Positions 28,761 through 36,965 of a DNA stretch of 64,000 nt are shown in pieces. Source of the stretch: Ruania halotolerans (GTDB lineage Bacteria > Actinomycetota > Actinomycetes > Actinomycetales > Beutenbergiaceae); assembly GCF_021049285.1 (NCBI RefSeq), contig NZ_CP088017.1:1054001-1118000 (forward strand). Direction: 5' to 3'. Position 1 is the first letter of the stretch; each line of letters opens with the position of its first letter. The notes under the pieces were generated by a model. That model ran no database searches and had not been told where the DNA came from. It saw nothing but the letters and a program-made list of their open reading frames with translations. The position numbers and the translations under genes are program-made.

Positions 28761-29462
28761 TCAGCGGCGGGCGTCCTGAGGAGGATCGGTGGCCACGTCG
28801 TGGGGCACCGGTGCAGCGGGTTGCCCCTGCTGGGCGGAGATGGCGTCGAGCACCCGGCTGTCGGTGAACAGACCGTGCGTGTAGACCTCGAGGGTGGGGA
28901 GCATCGAGGAGGCCATGAACTCGCGCATCATCGCGCCCGGATCCACCTGGCGCTCGCGCCCGAGCTGGATCTGCAGCAGCATCGCACCGAGGCCCGAGTA
29001 GGTGAGGTAGCGAGCTCGCGCCTCCGGGTCCCGGCTCGGGCGAATCATGCCGGTGCGCTCCCCTTCGGCGAGGTATTCGACGGCATCGGAGATCATGTGC
29101 TCGACGAGGTCGCGGGCTAGGGGGCCGCCGTCGATGAGGCTGGTGAGGATGTACCCGAGGATGGGTGCGTACTGCTCCATGTGGGCGAACTGCTCGAGCA
29201 GGGTACGGGTGTCCCCGGCGGCCACCGAGGCTGACTTCGCCTCGTGCACCACGGCGCGGACATGTTCGTCGCAGGCGCGGCGCAGACCGTCCTTGGAGCC
29301 GTAGTGCCGGATCACCAGTGCGGCGCTGACGCCGGCGTCGGAGGCGATCTCGCGCAGCCCGACGCCGAAGCCGTCCACGCCGAACCGGCGCACGGCAGCG
29401 GCACGGATCCGCTCCGGTGTGCTGCCCGGCTGCGGAGTCTCGTTCGACGTCTGGTCCACCAT
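28761..29462 (-). CDS. TetR-family regulator of the adjacent ABC exporter
   Basis: 233 aa. The DNA-binding domain is near residues 14-62: TPERIRAAAVRRFGVDGF, LREIASDAGVSAALVIRHYGSK. The C-terminal ligand-binding domain contains MEQYAPILGYILTSLIDGGP and a TetR_C-type EHMISDAVEYLAEG segment. It is the first gene of a minus-strand unit with the ATPase 89 nt downstream. A perfect TGTAAACA-GT-TGTTTACA palindrome sits 8 nt before its ATG, so it probably represses its own unit and responds to an exported compound. Confidence 0.92.
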   Translation of the reverse strand: MVDQTSNETPQPGSTPERIRAAAVRRFGVDGFGVGLREIASDAGVSAALVIRHYGSKDGLRRACDEHVRAVVHEAKSASVAAGDTRTLLEQFAHMEQYAPILGYILTSLIDGGPLARDLVEHMISDAVEYLAEGERTGMIRPSRDPEARARYLTYSGLGAMLLQIQLGRERQVDPGAMMREFMASSMLPTLEVYTHGLFTDSRVLDAISAQQGQPAAPVPHDVATDPPQDARR

Positions 29463-29470
29463 GTGACCAG

Positions 29471-29488
29471 TGTAAACAGTTGTTTACA
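29471..29488 (-). promoter_or_regulatory. TetR operator of the drug-exporter unit
   Basis: TGTAAACA-GT-TGTTTACA, an 18-bp perfect palindrome immediately upstream of the tetR start at 29462. A binding site here would block transcription initiation. It is notably AT-rich for this genome. Confidence 0.7.
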
Positions 29489-29493
29489 GCTAG

Positions 29494-29527
29494 GGCAACT
29501 GAGAGACGTAGGCAACTGAGAGACGTA
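29494..29527. repeat. 17-bp tandem duplication
   Basis: GGCAACTGAGAGACGTA occurs twice without a gap (29494-29510 and 29511-29527), between the TetR operator and the hairpin repeat at 29541-29590. Perfect identity suggests a recent duplication. Confidence 0.9.
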
Positions 29528-29540
29528 TCCGCGCGACGCG

Positions 29541-29590
29541 TTGCCTCGATCTGTCGGCGCGCATGCAGTTCAGGCGACAGATTGGGGCAA
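29541..29590. repeat. 50-bp hairpin repeat, copy at the 3' end of the AbiEi-like gene
   Basis: TTGCCTCGATCTGTCG, 18-nt loop, CGACAGATTGGGGCAA. The arms are inverted repeats with two non-Watson-Crick positions, and CGCG/CGCG extend the stem. It spans the stop codon of the gene ending at 29570. The same 16-18-16 geometry recurs at 30350-30399. Confidence 0.8.
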
Positions 29591-30259
29591 CGCGCGGGCC
29601 GATCTGGTCGGTGGTCGCCAGCCTCGGCCGATCAAGGTCCGTTGGATCTGGTCGATCACCGCGGGGAGGTTTCTGCGGTAGTGGGACCGGTTCACCCGGA
29701 TCACCAGCCACCCGGCTCCGGCCAGACCGTTGAGACGGTCGATGTCGTGGCTGTACTGACGGTCAGCGGTTGCCAGGAATCGTCCCTCATCATCGATGAT
29801 CTCCCACCCGTCACCGAGAATCACGAGCTCACGAAGGGAAAGGGAGTCGGCGAGGTGCAGCCACACGCTCACGGGGGATGCGATGCGTAGCCCACGCACG
29901 TTGCGGACTTGTGTATAGCTGCTGTTGAGTCGATGGCCGCGGATGCGCGTTCCGCGGGGTGCGCGCGCTGGAGCGAGCACTGCCATGTCAAGTCGCTCGT
30001 CGGCACGTATCGGCGTGGGCAACCCGTGCAAGCGAGCCGCGGTGAGATGCGAGACGAAGGTGTCCGGCCGGGGCACCTGGTAGGCCAGGCATCGCTCGCG
30101 GAGGCTGAGCTCGTCCGGCGCAGGGATGCGCAGTCCGTGGAACGGGGCGGCGAGATCGTCGCGGCGTAGTCGCTCGATATGGACTCCCGAATCGAGCGCG
30201 TGACGCACCGTGAACATGGCATGGCGGAGGTCGTCGGGAAGCGGGCGCGGATTCGACAT
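29570..30259 (-). CDS. AbiEi-antitoxin / DUF559-like protein, internally shortened
   Basis: About 229 aa. The N-terminal half resembles actinobacterial proteins annotated as AbiEi-family antitoxin-like or DUF559 proteins: HLTAARLHGLPTPI near residue 75, then SPVSVWLHLADSLSLRELVILGD near 130-152. The C-terminal end reads YSHDIDRLNGLAGAGWLVIRV, which matches the end of the DUF559/Vsr-like nuclease fold. About 100 residues normally between these two blocks appear missing, joined in frame at GDGWEIIDDEGRF, so nuclease activity is unlikely. ATG 30259 (MSNPRPLPDDL) fits the family; GTG 30334 is the alternative. Neither has a clear ribosome site. It is flanked by two matching 50-bp hairpins. Function unknown. 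Confidence 0.65.
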   Translation of the reverse strand: MSNPRPLPDDLRHAMFTVRHALDSGVHIERLRRDDLAAPFHGLRIPAPDELSLRERCLAYQVPRPDTFVSHLTAARLHGLPTPIRADERLDMAVLAPARAPRGTRIRGHRLNSSYTQVRNVRGLRIASPVSVWLHLADSLSLRELVILGDGWEIIDDEGRFLATADRQYSHDIDRLNGLAGAGWLVIRVNRSHYRRNLPAVIDQIQRTLIGRGWRPPTRSARALPQSVA

Positions 30260-30349
30260 TCGCTCAGCATCGCGCTCAGTCCGCAACCGTTGCAGCGGCG
30301 ATGGCGCGAGCTGTGGATGCAGCACCCTGTCCACAAGACACCCGACGGG

Positions 30350-30399
30350 TTGCCCCCATCTGTCGCCACCGCCCTCGGGGAGGCGACAGAACGAGGCAA
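30350..30399. repeat. 50-bp hairpin repeat, copy upstream of the AbiEi-like gene
   Basis: TTGCCCCCATCTGTCG, 18-nt loop, CGACAGAACGAGGCAA. The left arm matches the complement of the right arm of the copy at 29541-29590, and vice versa, so all four arms derive from one motif (TTGCCYCNATCTGTCG). Same loop length and same orientation as the other copy. Confidence 0.8.
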
Positions 30400-30445
30400 T
30401 ACGCGGGCTGGGGTGGTGAGGATATGAGCGCCCTGCTCGGGGCGG

Positions 30446-31582
30446 CTAGGTGACGAGGGTCCCGACCGCGTCGGCCACCAGGTCCGCGGCACCGGTCAAC
30501 TCCACCTCGTCCACATCCGCCCCCGCCGTGAACCGCACGGACGTCTGCGCCACCTCAGGAGCGATCCCGCAGGCGAGCAGCACGTGTGAGGGTTCGTCGG
30601 ATCCGGCCGCACAGGCCGATCCACTCGAGCTGATCACCCCGCGCCGCTCCAACTCCACCAGCACAGCCTCACCGGACACCCCCGGGAAGCAGAAGGAGGC
30701 GTGATTCGGCAGGCGAGACTCCGGCGCCCCGGTGAGCACCGCCGTCGGGACCAGCTCGAGCACGCGCGCGGTGAATGCCGCCATCGCCTCTCCGACCCGC
30801 TCCACCTGCGCCGCCCGTGCGGATTCGGCGAGACTCAGCGCCACACCGAGCGCCACCGCTGCCGGCACGTTCTCCGTACCGGACCGCCGGTTCCGCTCCT
30901 GTCCGCCACCGTGCAGCACTGGCTCCACCGGCAACCGGCCACGGAGAAACACGGCCCCGATGCCCTTCCCCGCGCCCACCTTGTGACCGGAGAGGGAGAG
31001 GGCATCGACCCCGAGCGCCCCGACGTCGAGACTGAGCCAGCCCGCCGCCTGCACCGCATCGGTATGCACCAATGCCCCCGCCGCGTGGGCCACCTCGGCG
31101 AGCGCCGCAATGTCCTGTACCGTGCCGATCTCGTTGTTCGCCAGCGCAATGCTCACCAGCGTGCTGTCCTCCCGCAGCACCGCTCGCAACGCCTCGGGGG
31201 TCACGACTCCTTCGCCGGTCACCGCCGCCATGGACACCTCGAACCCGTGCACCCGGCGCAGATAGTCCACCGACTCCAGGACCGCCTCGTGCTCGGTCGC
31301 CGCCGTCACCAGGTGCCGCCCACGCGGGTTCGCCAGTGCGAGCCCTTTGATGGCCACGTTGTCGCCCTCGGTGCCGCCGGAGGTGAACGTCACCTCGCTC
31401 GCCCGGCACCCCAGCACCGCTGCCACCTGACGGCGCGCGCCCCGCAACCCAGCCGCCGCCCGCTCACCGAGCGTGTGGTGACTGGACGGGTTCCCGAACT
31501 CACCCGTCAGGTAGGGCCACATGGCTTCCAGCGCCTCTCGGCGCATCGCCGTGGTCGCCGCCGCATCGAGGTAGAGCGTCAC
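30446..31582 (-). CDS. cysteine desulfurase (NifS/IscS family)
   Basis: PLP-dependent enzyme that takes sulfur from cysteine for Fe-S clusters; 378 aa. LYLDAAATTAMRREALEAM at the N-terminus, TSGGTEGDNVAIKG near residue 70, and the PLP Lys in SLSGHKVGAGKGIG near 200. The persulfide Cys sits in SSSGSACAAGSDEPSHVL near residue 325. It is the last gene of the nadABC operon, overlapping nadC by 4 nt. Because NadA needs a [4Fe-4S] cluster, dedicated supply to NadA is the likely role; this is inference from context. Confidence 0.93.
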   Translation of the reverse strand: MTLYLDAAATTAMRREALEAMWPYLTGEFGNPSSHHTLGERAAAGLRGARRQVAAVLGCRASEVTFTSGGTEGDNVAIKGLALANPRGRHLVTAATEHEAVLESVDYLRRVHGFEVSMAAVTGEGVVTPEALRAVLREDSTLVSIALANNEIGTVQDIAALAEVAHAAGALVHTDAVQAAGWLSLDVGALGVDALSLSGHKVGAGKGIGAVFLRGRLPVEPVLHGGGQERNRRSGTENVPAAVALGVALSLAESARAAQVERVGEAMAAFTARVLELVPTAVLTGAPESRLPNHASFCFPGVSGEAVLVELERRGVISSSGSACAAGSDEPSHVLLACGIAPEVAQTSVRFTAGADVDEVELTGAADLVADAVGTLVT

Positions 31583-32427
31583 TCGACCACGACGTCCAGT
31601 CCCAGATCGAGCGCCGGTGCCGAATGCGTCAGGGCACCCACGCTGATCACGTCCACTCCAGTCTCGGCCACGGCCCGCACGGTTTCCAGACCGATCGCCC
31701 CACTGGCCTCCACGATCGCGCGCCCTGCGATCAGGGCCACTGCGCTACGCAGGTCCTCGAGTGAGAAATTGTCCAGCATGATCGTGTCCACGCCCGCGGC
31801 GAGCACCGGTTCGATCTGCTCGATGCGATCGACCTCCACCTCCACATGGGTGGTGTGCCCGAGCTGCTGCTTCGCAGCGAGAATCGCCTCCGTCACCCCG
31901 ATGCCGGCAGCGCGGGCCACGGCGAGGTGGTTGTCCTTGACCATCACCGCATCCGAGAGCGAGAACCGGTGATTGTGCCCGCCGCCGGCCCGTACCGCGT
32001 GCTTCTCCAATGCGCGCAGCCCTGGTGTGGTCTTCCGGGTGTCGACGATCCGCACACCGGTTCCGGCCACCGCGTCCACGAACGCCGCAGTGAGCGTGGC
32101 GATCCCGGACATCCGCTGCAGGAAGTTCAGCGCGATCCGTTCGGCTCGCAGCACTCCGCGTGCTGGGCCCTGCACCCGGGCGAGAGCGTCGCCGCGGCTG
32201 AACGTCATCCCGTCAACGCTTTGCCAGCGCACCACGGTGCCGGAATCGACGAGCCGGAAAGCGGCGCTCGCCACGTCCGCCCCGGCCAAGGTGCCGTCGG
32301 TACGGGCGCGCAGCTGCGCTGTTGCATACGCCGACGGCGGCACGAACGCCTCGCAGGTGACGTCCCCCCACGGGGCGTCCTCAGCGAGCGCTGCGGCCAC
32401 CACGGTCTCGATGTGTGCCGGCGTCAT
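31579..32427 (-). CDS. nadC: nicotinate-nucleotide pyrophosphorylase (carboxylating)
   Basis: Converts quinolinate and PRPP to nicotinate mononucleotide; 282 aa. ALAEDAPWGDVT near residue 13, ERIALNFLQRMSGIAT near 97, DTRKTTPGLRALEKHAVRAGGG near 133, and VMVKDNHL near 166 are the family motifs, including the substrate-binding Arg and Lys. VEVEVD and IMLDNFS follow. It overlaps nadB and the cysteine desulfurase gene by 4 nt on each side, which indicates tight translational coupling. Confidence 0.96.
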   Translation of the reverse strand: MTPAHIETVVAAALAEDAPWGDVTCEAFVPPSAYATAQLRARTDGTLAGADVASAAFRLVDSGTVVRWQSVDGMTFSRGDALARVQGPARGVLRAERIALNFLQRMSGIATLTAAFVDAVAGTGVRIVDTRKTTPGLRALEKHAVRAGGGHNHRFSLSDAVMVKDNHLAVARAAGIGVTEAILAAKQQLGHTTHVEVEVDRIEQIEPVLAAGVDTIMLDNFSLEDLRSAVALIAGRAIVEASGAIGLETVRAVAETGVDVISVGALTHSAPALDLGLDVVVE

Positions 32428-33953
32428 GGGGTCCTCTCCAATACTCGCGTGTGATCGATACGGTGATGCGCACCCATCGAGGTGGTCCGCAGCCGAGCGG
32501 CTCGCGCGGTGAGCCGAGCGAGCAGCAGCAGATTGGCATCCTCATGGGCGCCCAGGTCGTCACCGGCCTCGCTCCCCGCCTGGTCACCGTCTGCCCAGCC
32601 GGCGAAGGTCTGCTCGGCGCCGGCCAGCTCGTCCCCGTCCCGGCCCAGCCCGACGGCGTCCCACATGAGGTTCTGCATGCTCGCCCGGGTGCACCTCGGC
32701 CGGGCACCGGCCGGGGAGGAGGCGGTGATCGCCGGGTCGTTCTGATCCGCAGCCAGGTCGAGCTCGGGCGCCCATGCCCCGGAGTCGCTACTGGTCGCCA
32801 GCGCCGCCCGGTGCCCGAATACCGCCCCTTCGAGCAGGGAGTTGGAGGCCAGCCGGTTTGCCCCGTGCACACCGGTGCGGGCCACCTCCCCGACGGCGTA
32901 GAGCCCCGGGATGCTGGTGCGCCCCGCCAGGTCCGTGCTCACCCCGCCCATCCAATAGTGCGCGGCCGGGGTGATCGGCACCGGTTCACTCGCCCAGTCC
33001 AGACCAGCCGCCCGCACGGCGGCATCGATGCTGGGGAACCGTTCGGCGAGCCGGGCCGCCCCGAGTGCGATGGCGTCCAGGCGCACCGGAGCCCCCGTGC
33101 TGCGCATCCGGTCCGCGACGGCGCGTGCCACCACATCCCGAGGGGCGAGTTCGGCATCGGGGTGCACGCCCATCATGAAGCGCACCCCGTGGGCGTCACG
33201 CAGCACGGCGCCCTCTCCGCGCACCGCCTCGGAGACGAGGAAGTTGCCTGGGAGCGCGAGCGTGGTGGGGTGGAACTGGTAGAACTCCAGATCGGCCAAT
33301 GCGGCCCCGGCCCGCGCTGCCAGAGCCACACCGTCACCGGTGGCCACGTCCGGATTGGAGGTGAACGGGTACAGCTGCCCTGCCCCGCCGGTGGCCAGCA
33401 CCACAGCGTCGGCTTCGATCTCTACCTGCCCGCCGCCGGAGGTGAGGGCGCGTACGCCACGCACGCGAGCGCCGTCGGCGATCAACTCGGTGACCAGGGT
33501 GTGCCCCCGCACCTCGATGCCTGCCCGTGCCGCGGTGGCCAGGAGAGCATCGGCGATCCCGGCCCCGGTGGCGTCCCCGCCGGCGTGCAGGATCCGCGCC
33601 ACCGAGTGCGCGGCCTCCAGCCCCCGGGAGAGGCCGCCACCGGCGGTGCGGTCGAATGGCACCCCGGCGGCGATCAGGTCAGCGATCCGGTCCGCACCGT
33701 CCGCGCACAGTGCCTGCACGGCCCGGGGATCGCAGTGCCCGGCCCCGGCCGTGAGCGTGTCCGAGACGTGCGCGGCCACGCTGTCTCCGGGAGCGGGTGG
33801 CTCGGTGACCGCAGCGATCCCGCCTTGGGCGGCGTAGGTGTTGCTGGCCGCGGGCTCGGCCTTGGTGAGCACCATCACCTGCTCGGGGCGGGGGTGGGCC
33901 AGGGCGGTGATCAATCCTGCGATACCGGTGCCTACAACGAGGGTCCGGGTCAT
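32424..33953 (-). CDS. nadB: L-aspartate oxidase
   Basis: FAD enzyme that oxidises aspartate to iminoaspartate, the substrate of NadA; 509 aa. The dinucleotide fold is LVVGTGIAGLITAL near residue 5, and NTYAAQGGIAAV near 38 is the second FAD contact. SRGLEAAHSVARILHAGGDATG near 110-130 and the active-site loop EFYQFHPTTLALPG near 225 match succinate dehydrogenase-like flavoproteins. HYWMGGVSTDLAGRTSIPGLYAVGE follows near 340. It is coupled to nadA and nadC by 4-nt overlaps. Confidence 0.95.
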   Translation of the reverse strand: MTRTLVVGTGIAGLITALAHPRPEQVMVLTKAEPAASNTYAAQGGIAAVTEPPAPGDSVAAHVSDTLTAGAGHCDPRAVQALCADGADRIADLIAAGVPFDRTAGGGLSRGLEAAHSVARILHAGGDATGAGIADALLATAARAGIEVRGHTLVTELIADGARVRGVRALTSGGGQVEIEADAVVLATGGAGQLYPFTSNPDVATGDGVALAARAGAALADLEFYQFHPTTLALPGNFLVSEAVRGEGAVLRDAHGVRFMMGVHPDAELAPRDVVARAVADRMRSTGAPVRLDAIALGAARLAERFPSIDAAVRAAGLDWASEPVPITPAAHYWMGGVSTDLAGRTSIPGLYAVGEVARTGVHGANRLASNSLLEGAVFGHRAALATSSDSGAWAPELDLAADQNDPAITASSPAGARPRCTRASMQNLMWDAVGLGRDGDELAGAEQTFAGWADGDQAGSEAGDDLGAHEDANLLLLARLTARAARLRTTSMGAHHRIDHTRVLERTP

Positions 33954-35260
33954 TGCTGTGCCTTCGACGGCGTCACCGGGGGCTTGGCGGCGAGCATCCG
34001 TTCCAGGGCCAGGCGGGCCGGCTCCGCCACGTCGTCGGGAACCTGGATCTGGTTCACTACCGTGCCCTCAACGAGGGACTCCAGCGCCCAGGCCAGGTAG
34101 CCCGGGTGGATCCGGTACATCGTGGAGCACGGGCACACCACCGGGTCGAGGCAGAAGATGGTGTGCTGCGGGTACTCGGCGGCCAGCCGCTGCACGAGGT
34201 TGATCTCGGTGCCGATCGCGAACGTGGTGGGCTCGGTGGCCGCGGCGATGGCCTTGGTGATGTAGTCGGTGGAGCCCGACTCATCGGCAGCATCCACCAC
34301 GGGCATCGGGCACTCCGGGTGCACGATCACCCGGACGCCGGGGTGCTCGGCGCGGGCGGCCTCGATCTGGGGAACGGTGAACCGGCGGTGCACGGAGCAG
34401 AACCCGTGCCAGAGGATCACCTGGGCATCGGTGAGGGACTGCTCATCGTTCCCGCCAAGCGGCTTGTTCGGGTTCCACATCGGCATCCGGTCCAGGGAGA
34501 TGCCCATCGCCTTGGCGGTGTTGCGGCCCAAGTGCTGATCCGGGAAGAACAGCACCCGCTGGCCGCGCTCGAACGCCCACTCCAGAACGGTGGCGGCGTT
34601 CGAGGAGGTGCACACGATGCCGCCATTGCGGCCGCAGAACCCCTTGAGGGCGGCGGAGGAGTTCATGTAGGTGACGGGGATGACGGGCTGGAGAGTATCG
34701 GGGGTGGTGTCAGTGTTGTCCCGATACACCTCCATGAGCTGCTCCCAGCACTCCTCCACCTGGTCGATATCAGCCATATCGGCCATTGAGCAGCCGGCGG
34801 CGAGGTTCGGCAGGATCACGGCCTGCTCGGGTTCGGAGAGCAGATCGGCGGTCTCGGCCATGAAGTGCACACCGCAGAACACGATCGCCTCGGCGTTCGG
34901 GCGGGTGAGGGAGGCGTTCGCGAGCTGGAAGGAGTCGCCCACGAAGTCGGCGTGCGCGAGGATCTCATCCCGCTGGTAGAAGTGGCCGAGGATGACCACT
35001 CGATCACCGAGCGTGTCCTTCGCGGCGCGGATGCGCGCGTGCAGCTCCTCGTTGGAGGCGCTCTTGTAGGACTCCGGCAACTCACCCTGGCGCGGTGCGG
35101 TGGTAGGGATCTCATCGGCCATCGAGGCACCGGGCCCGTACCCGGGCTGCGGATCGAACGCCCACGGGCCCTGCGCCAGATCGGGACTGCAGGTGCTTCC
35201 CGGTGCCTGCTGGGTGGTGATCAGCTGGATGCGGGTGTCGACGGAGGCGGTCTGGCTCAT
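33950..35260 (-). CDS. nadA: quinolinate synthase
   Basis: [4Fe-4S] enzyme that condenses iminoaspartate with dihydroxyacetone phosphate to quinolinate; 436 aa. LGHFYQRDEILAHADFVGDS near residue 91 opens the core. Candidate cluster Cys are in VFCGVHFMAETA near 125, TSSNAATVLEWAF follows, and CLDPVVCPCSTMYRIHPGYL lies near 380. HGFCSVHRRFT and HPECPMPVVDAADESGSTDYI are also present. The N-terminal 55 residues form a Gln/Pro/Gly-rich extension, so a start further in cannot be excluded. It begins one base inside the nrtR stop. Confidence 0.95.
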   Translation of the reverse strand: MSQTASVDTRIQLITTQQAPGSTCSPDLAQGPWAFDPQPGYGPGASMADEIPTTAPRQGELPESYKSASNEELHARIRAAKDTLGDRVVILGHFYQRDEILAHADFVGDSFQLANASLTRPNAEAIVFCGVHFMAETADLLSEPEQAVILPNLAAGCSMADMADIDQVEECWEQLMEVYRDNTDTTPDTLQPVIPVTYMNSSAALKGFCGRNGGIVCTSSNAATVLEWAFERGQRVLFFPDQHLGRNTAKAMGISLDRMPMWNPNKPLGGNDEQSLTDAQVILWHGFCSVHRRFTVPQIEAARAEHPGVRVIVHPECPMPVVDAADESGSTDYITKAIAAATEPTTFAIGTEINLVQRLAAEYPQHTIFCLDPVVCPCSTMYRIHPGYLAWALESLVEGTVVNQIQVPDDVAEPARLALERMLAAKPPVTPSKAQQ

Positions 35261-36036
35261 CAGGAGCTCCTCGTGGCCGGGGGAGTGGTGCTTGGGTCAG
35301 GGGTCGGTGAGTCGGTGCGGGTGGTGGTGCGCGCCAGCGGTCCGAGGTCCACTGGGGCGATCGCGGTGTTGTAGCGGTAGAGCCTGGCTGGGCGATGTCG
35401 CCCGCCGGTGCGGAAGAACTCCGTGGGTACGACGGCGTCGCTCGCCTCCACCTGCCGGCGGAAGTTGGCGGGGTCGAGGGTGCGCTGCAGGACGAGTTCA
35501 TGCACCTCTCGCAGCTCGCGGAGGGTGAAGACGTCACCGAGGAAGGCATGTGCGATCCGGGAGTACTCCACTTTGGTGCGCAGCCGCCACAGGGCGTAGT
35601 CCACGATCAGGTTGTGGTCGAAAGCGAGATCGGGGAGCTGGTCGGCGGCGAGCCACCGCACGTTCTGCCCCACACGGGCGCGAGCTGCCTCACCCTGGCT
35701 CACCAGCGCCCAGTAGACGATCGAGACAACCCGTTCGCACGGAGTTGTGCCCTGCGTGCCGCCGGAGCGGTCCGGTTCCCCGAACGCATAGAGCTGTTCC
35801 AGGTAGGTCGGTCGCAGCCCGGTGGTCTCTTCCAGGGTGCGCGCGGCGGCGTCGGTGAGCCCCTCATCGCCGTGGAGCGGCCCGCCGGGGAGGGCCCAGT
35901 AGCCGTCATAGGGCTCACGGACCCGGCAGACCAGCGGGAGGGAGAGCACCGGGCGAGCGGCGTCCGCGCCGGTGCGCGCGGAGCGGCGATCCGGCTCGCG
36001 CAGGGCGAAGATCACGGTGGAGACGGCGAGCTGCAC
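35260..36036 (-). CDS. nrtR: NrtR-type NAD-biosynthesis repressor (Nudix plus winged helix)
   Basis: 258 aa. The N-terminal Nudix-like domain carries GYWALPGGPLHGDEGLTD and AARTLEETTGL near residues 45-75, a nearly complete Nudix box. The C-terminal winged helix (about 155-225) includes LREVHELVLQRTLDPANFRRQV. This is the layout of NrtR, which senses ADP-ribose or related NAD metabolites and represses NAD genes. It heads the nrtR-nadA-nadB-nadC-cysteine desulfurase operon. GTG 36036 has GGGAGGA ahead, and a 7-7-7 palindrome sits 40 nt upstream. The tail is Pro/Thr-rich. Confidence 0.9.
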   Translation of the reverse strand: MQLAVSTVIFALREPDRRSARTGADAARPVLSLPLVCRVREPYDGYWALPGGPLHGDEGLTDAAARTLEETTGLRPTYLEQLYAFGEPDRSGGTQGTTPCERVVSIVYWALVSQGEAARARVGQNVRWLAADQLPDLAFDHNLIVDYALWRLRTKVEYSRIAHAFLGDVFTLRELREVHELVLQRTLDPANFRRQVEASDAVVPTEFFRTGGRHRPARLYRYNTAIAPVDLGPLARTTTRTDSPTPDPSTTPPATRSS

Positions 36037-36075
36037 GGGATCCTCCCACCCGGTCGGGGGCCTTGTAGGAGTTAA

Positions 36076-36096
36076 GAGTACACCTGACCTGTACTC
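36076..36096 (-). promoter_or_regulatory. NrtR operator of the nad operon
   Basis: GAGTACA-N7-TGTACTC, a perfect 21-bp palindrome 40 nt before nrtR. TACTCT within it may double as a -10 box, so binding would occlude the promoter. Assignment to NrtR rests on position and the adjacent gene. Confidence 0.65.
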
Positions 36097-36269
36097 GCCA
36101 CCGCACTTAGGGTCGCTGAGTCTGTAACTCGGCGCGAGTCATGGAGCGAGCCCTCTGCTTCCTCGGTTTTCCCGGCGTGATTGCGCCAGCGGTCCTCGTC
36201 AGCGGGGGCACGCGTGGTTTCCCGGAGAGGGCTGGGCAGGAGCAGCCCGCTCGGCCAGAACGACGCAGA

Positions 36270-36965
36270 TCAGGTCGTGTGCTCGAGGAAGCGGAGCGCG
36301 AGTTGCACGCGGTTCGTCACCTGCAGCTTCTCGAACAGGTGAGCCAGGTGGGTCTTGACTGTGGTGGTGCTGACGTACATCGCCTCGGCGATCTCTGAGT
36401 TCGTCAGCCCCTGTGCCACGAACGTGCCTACCTCCCACTCCCGTGGAGTGATCGCCCCCATGGGTGCGGCGTCCGGGCCGTGTGTGGGAGCAGCCTCTGA
36501 CGGTCGACTGGTCTCTGCAGCCAGTGCCACCAAGCGAGTGAGCACAGCAGGGGAGAACTGCGGCTGACCGCTCGCGGCGTCGTGGATCGCTGCGACCACC
36601 GTCTCCGGGTGGGAATCCTTGAGCAGGAATGACACCGCTCCCGCCCGCAGCGCCTCGAGGAGATAGTCCTCGGTGTCGAACGCGGTCAACATGATCACTT
36701 GTGCGCGAATGCCTGCATCCCGGAACTGCCGGGTGGCCTCCAGCCCGCTGCACCCGGGCATGCGGATGTCCATGAGGACCACGTCGGGATCGAATGCCCG
36801 CGCCTGAGCGAGCGCCGTCGAGCCATCGGCGGCTTCGCCGACCACGGTGATGCCGTCGACCCCGTCGATCATCAGCCGTAGACCTGCGCGCATCAGGGAT
36901 TCGTCGTCGGCGATGAGTACGCGCACCGGCGGCGCGGCCGCAGCGTCCAGTGCGTCCTTCCTCAT
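36270..36965 (-). CDS. NarL/LuxR-type response regulator
   Basis: 231 aa. The receiver domain has RVLIADDESLMRAGLRLMI (acidic pocket), VVLMDIRMPGCSG with the phospho-Asp near residue 68, and LKDSHPETVV. A linker follows, then the LuxR-type HTH near residues 165-225: ITPREWEVGTFVAQGLTNSEIAEAMYVSTTTVKTHLAHLFEKL. ATG 36965 overlaps the kinase stop by 4 nt. It pairs with the histidine kinase at 36962-38224; neither target nor stimulus is evident. Confidence 0.93.
   Translation of the reverse strand: MRKDALDAAAAPPVRVLIADDESLMRAGLRLMIDGVDGITVVGEAADGSTALAQARAFDPDVVLMDIRMPGCSGLEATRQFRDAGIRAQVIMLTAFDTEDYLLEALRAGAVSFLLKDSHPETVVAAIHDAASGQPQFSPAVLTRLVALAAETSRPSEAAPTHGPDAAPMGAITPREWEVGTFVAQGLTNSEIAEAMYVSTTTVKTHLAHLFEKLQVTNRVQLALRFLEHTT

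Noticed and set aside
30701-31972. 423-codon plus-strand frame opposite the cysteine desulfurase and nadC
   Set aside because: Shadow frame with His/Arg-rich low complexity; both real genes are certain.
32415-34100. 561-codon plus-strand frame opposite nadB
   Set aside because: Antisense of nadB in GC-rich DNA; no start signal, no family motif, and nadB is unmistakable.
36229-36248. GGGCTG/CAGCCC hairpin after the response regulator as a terminator
   Set aside because: Only 6 bp with an 8-nt loop; too weak to list.
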